Source: Bacteriovorax sp.
Lineage (GTDB): Bacteria > Bdellovibrionota > Bacteriovoracia > Bacteriovoracales > Bacteriovoracaceae
Length of the DNA: 15,919 bases
NCBI GenBank assembly: GCA_030654205.1
Contig: JAURXW010000036.1
Span: 1-15,919, forward strand
Direction of reading: 5' to 3'
Of this stretch, positions 15,009 through 15,919 are shown in pieces. The translations under genes and the position numbers were made by a program. The notes beneath the pieces are model-generated. The model was not told where the DNA came from. It made no database searches and worked only from the letters and a program-made list of their open reading frames with translations. Each line of letters starts with the position of its first letter. The stretch's first letter is position 1.

Positions 15009-15911
15009 ATGAAGTGGTTTATAACTTTTTTATTTTTAGTGCTACCTGTATTATCAAATGCAGGTTTTCAAAATCATACTGATTCCATTTATGATATAGA
15101 TAATCGCCAACTTATTTCAAGCAACTCATCGTTAAGCCCCCAGGTTGTAAATTATTCGCGTTCTGTGGCGTTAATTTTTAATAGTGACGATCTGATTTTT
15201 GAAAACAATGAACAAGTTATTTTTGCCAATTTGCTTTCTGATTTGCCTCCAGTGGGAATCAATATTTGTCCCGACGAGCACTTTGCCAATCATCATGCTT
15301 ACCGAAGTGCTTGTACTGGTTTTCTAGTTGGAGAGGACTTATTGGCCACGGCAGGACATTGTTTTAGAAATCAATATGCTTGTGATAATCAACTTATTGC
15401 TTTTGATGTAGATGCTGATTCTGAAATACCACGTGGTTTTAAAACGGTTGATAAAAATATTTATCACTGTAAAGAGATCGTGGCCCAAGTTTATGGAGAA
15501 GGTATTGATCAAGATTATGCAATCATTAAATTAGATCGTAAAAGTCAAAGACCATCTTTAAAAATAAGAAAGAGTGGAATCATTTCTACTCTGGATAAAG
15601 TTTATTTAATTGGTCATCCATTAGGACTTCCTTTAGTTTATTCTTCTGCTGCCGTAATAAGTGAGAATTCTAATGCTGCCTTTTTTAAAACTCGCATAAA
15701 TTCTTTTCATGGAAATTCAGGTTCTCCTCTAATTAATGAAAAAACTCAATTAGTGGAAGGCATTTTGGTAAGAGGAGAAGAGGATCTTGTTTCAGATAGA
15801 GACAATCAATGCCTTAGATATCAAAAATATTCTTCACAAGTCGAGACAGATAAAATTAGAGGTGAAGGGGTAACGAGAATTAAATTTATTTTACCGTTTC
15901 TGGCAAAGTAA
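15009..15911 (+). CDS. Secreted trypsin-like serine protease (S1/V8-like)
   Basis: Extracytoplasmic endopeptidase. I prefer the ATG at 15009, with GGAG 6 nt upstream, which gives 300 residues and a compact signal peptide (MKWFITFLFLVLPVLSNA, 1-18). The ATG at 14997 adds only four residues and lacks a ribosome site. The catalytic triad is visible: H117 in LLATAGHCF (111-119), D169 in DYAIIKLDR (169-177) and S237 in HGNSGSPL (234-241). The preceding ACTGFLVGEDL (101-111) and GHPLGLPL (202-209) are typical of V8/glutamyl-endopeptidase-like members. A region of about 65 residues between the signal peptide and the core (about 19-85) may be a propeptide. Six cysteines lie in the mature part (C87, C102, C118, C125, C154, C268). 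Last of the glnN-SBP-protease run, 16 bp after the previous stop. A Sec-exported protein of this kind is a plausible type II secretion substrate, but nothing in the sequence proves it. Specificity is not predictable here. Confidence 0.9.
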   Translation: MKWFITFLFLVLPVLSNAGFQNHTDSIYDIDNRQLISSNSSLSPQVVNYSRSVALIFNSDDLIFENNEQVIFANLLSDLPPVGINICPDEHFANHHAYRSACTGFLVGEDLLATAGHCFRNQYACDNQLIAFDVDADSEIPRGFKTVDKNIYHCKEIVAQVYGEGIDQDYAIIKLDRKSQRPSLKIRKSGIISTLDKVYLIGHPLGLPLVYSSAAVISENSNAAFFKTRINSFHGNSGSPLINEKTQLVEGILVRGEEDLVSDRDNQCLRYQKYSSQVETDKIRGEGVTRIKFILPFLAK

Positions 15912-15919
15912 TTTTGGTG

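Noticed and set aside
1..15919. tRNA, rRNA, CRISPR, transposase or phage genes
   Set aside because: Looked for and not seen; no regular repeat-spacer pattern, no terminal inverted repeats around a transposase-like ORF.

Overview
The window is AT-rich DNA, densely packed with genes and without RNA genes, insertion sequences or CRISPR arrays. It reads as a chromosomal segment of a Gram-negative bacterium of the Bdellovibrionota, most likely a low-GC Bacteriovorax/Halobacteriovorax-like lineage. The clues are a type II secretion inner/outer-membrane pair (GspC, GspD), a TIGR02147/DUF4423-type regulator (a family multiplied in Bdellovibrio-like predators and Fibrobacter), a type III glutamine synthetase, and several exported hydrolase-type proteins. 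The taxonomic assignment is inference from gene content only.

Layout. (1) 1-3476, minus strand: gspC followed after 26 bp by gspD, which runs off the left edge; both carry N-terminal extensions longer than the classical proteins. (2) 3725-7238, plus strand: a long (VLCAD/ACAD9-type) acyl-CoA dehydrogenase whose 3' end overlaps a TTG-started lipoprotein with six FG-GAP/VCBS calcium-loop repeats and an ASPIC/UnbV C-terminus. (3) 7246-8482, minus strand: an IscA/ErpA-fold protein that has lost its C-terminal cysteines, translationally overlapped with a LysR-type regulator. (4) 8580-10304, plus strand: a cytosolic M61-family metallopeptidase with a PDZ domain, ending at a perfect 16-bp bidirectional terminator hairpin. 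(5) 10356-10763, minus strand: a small secreted four-cysteine protein, divergent from a TIGR02147-type regulator (10882-11691); a 33-bp near-perfect palindrome lies between the two. (6) 11954-15911, plus strand: a probable operon of glutamine synthetase III (glnN), an orphan periplasmic solute-binding protein and a secreted trypsin-like serine protease. The 262-bp leader before glnN holds a possible 28-residue membrane peptide and a hairpin that overlaps the glnN ribosome binding site.

How the genes fit together. The type II secretion genes and the exported protease suit an organism that digests macromolecules outside its cytoplasm. The acyl-CoA dehydrogenase, M61 peptidase and glutamine synthetase would process fatty acids, peptides and nitrogen once taken up. 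The observations most worth following are the CGC-to-KGK change in the IscA-like protein, the palindrome-centred regulator/secreted-protein pair, the matched extensions of GspC and GspD, the glnN leader, and a strong excess of the tetramer GGCC (about 60 by hand count) in AT-rich DNA.
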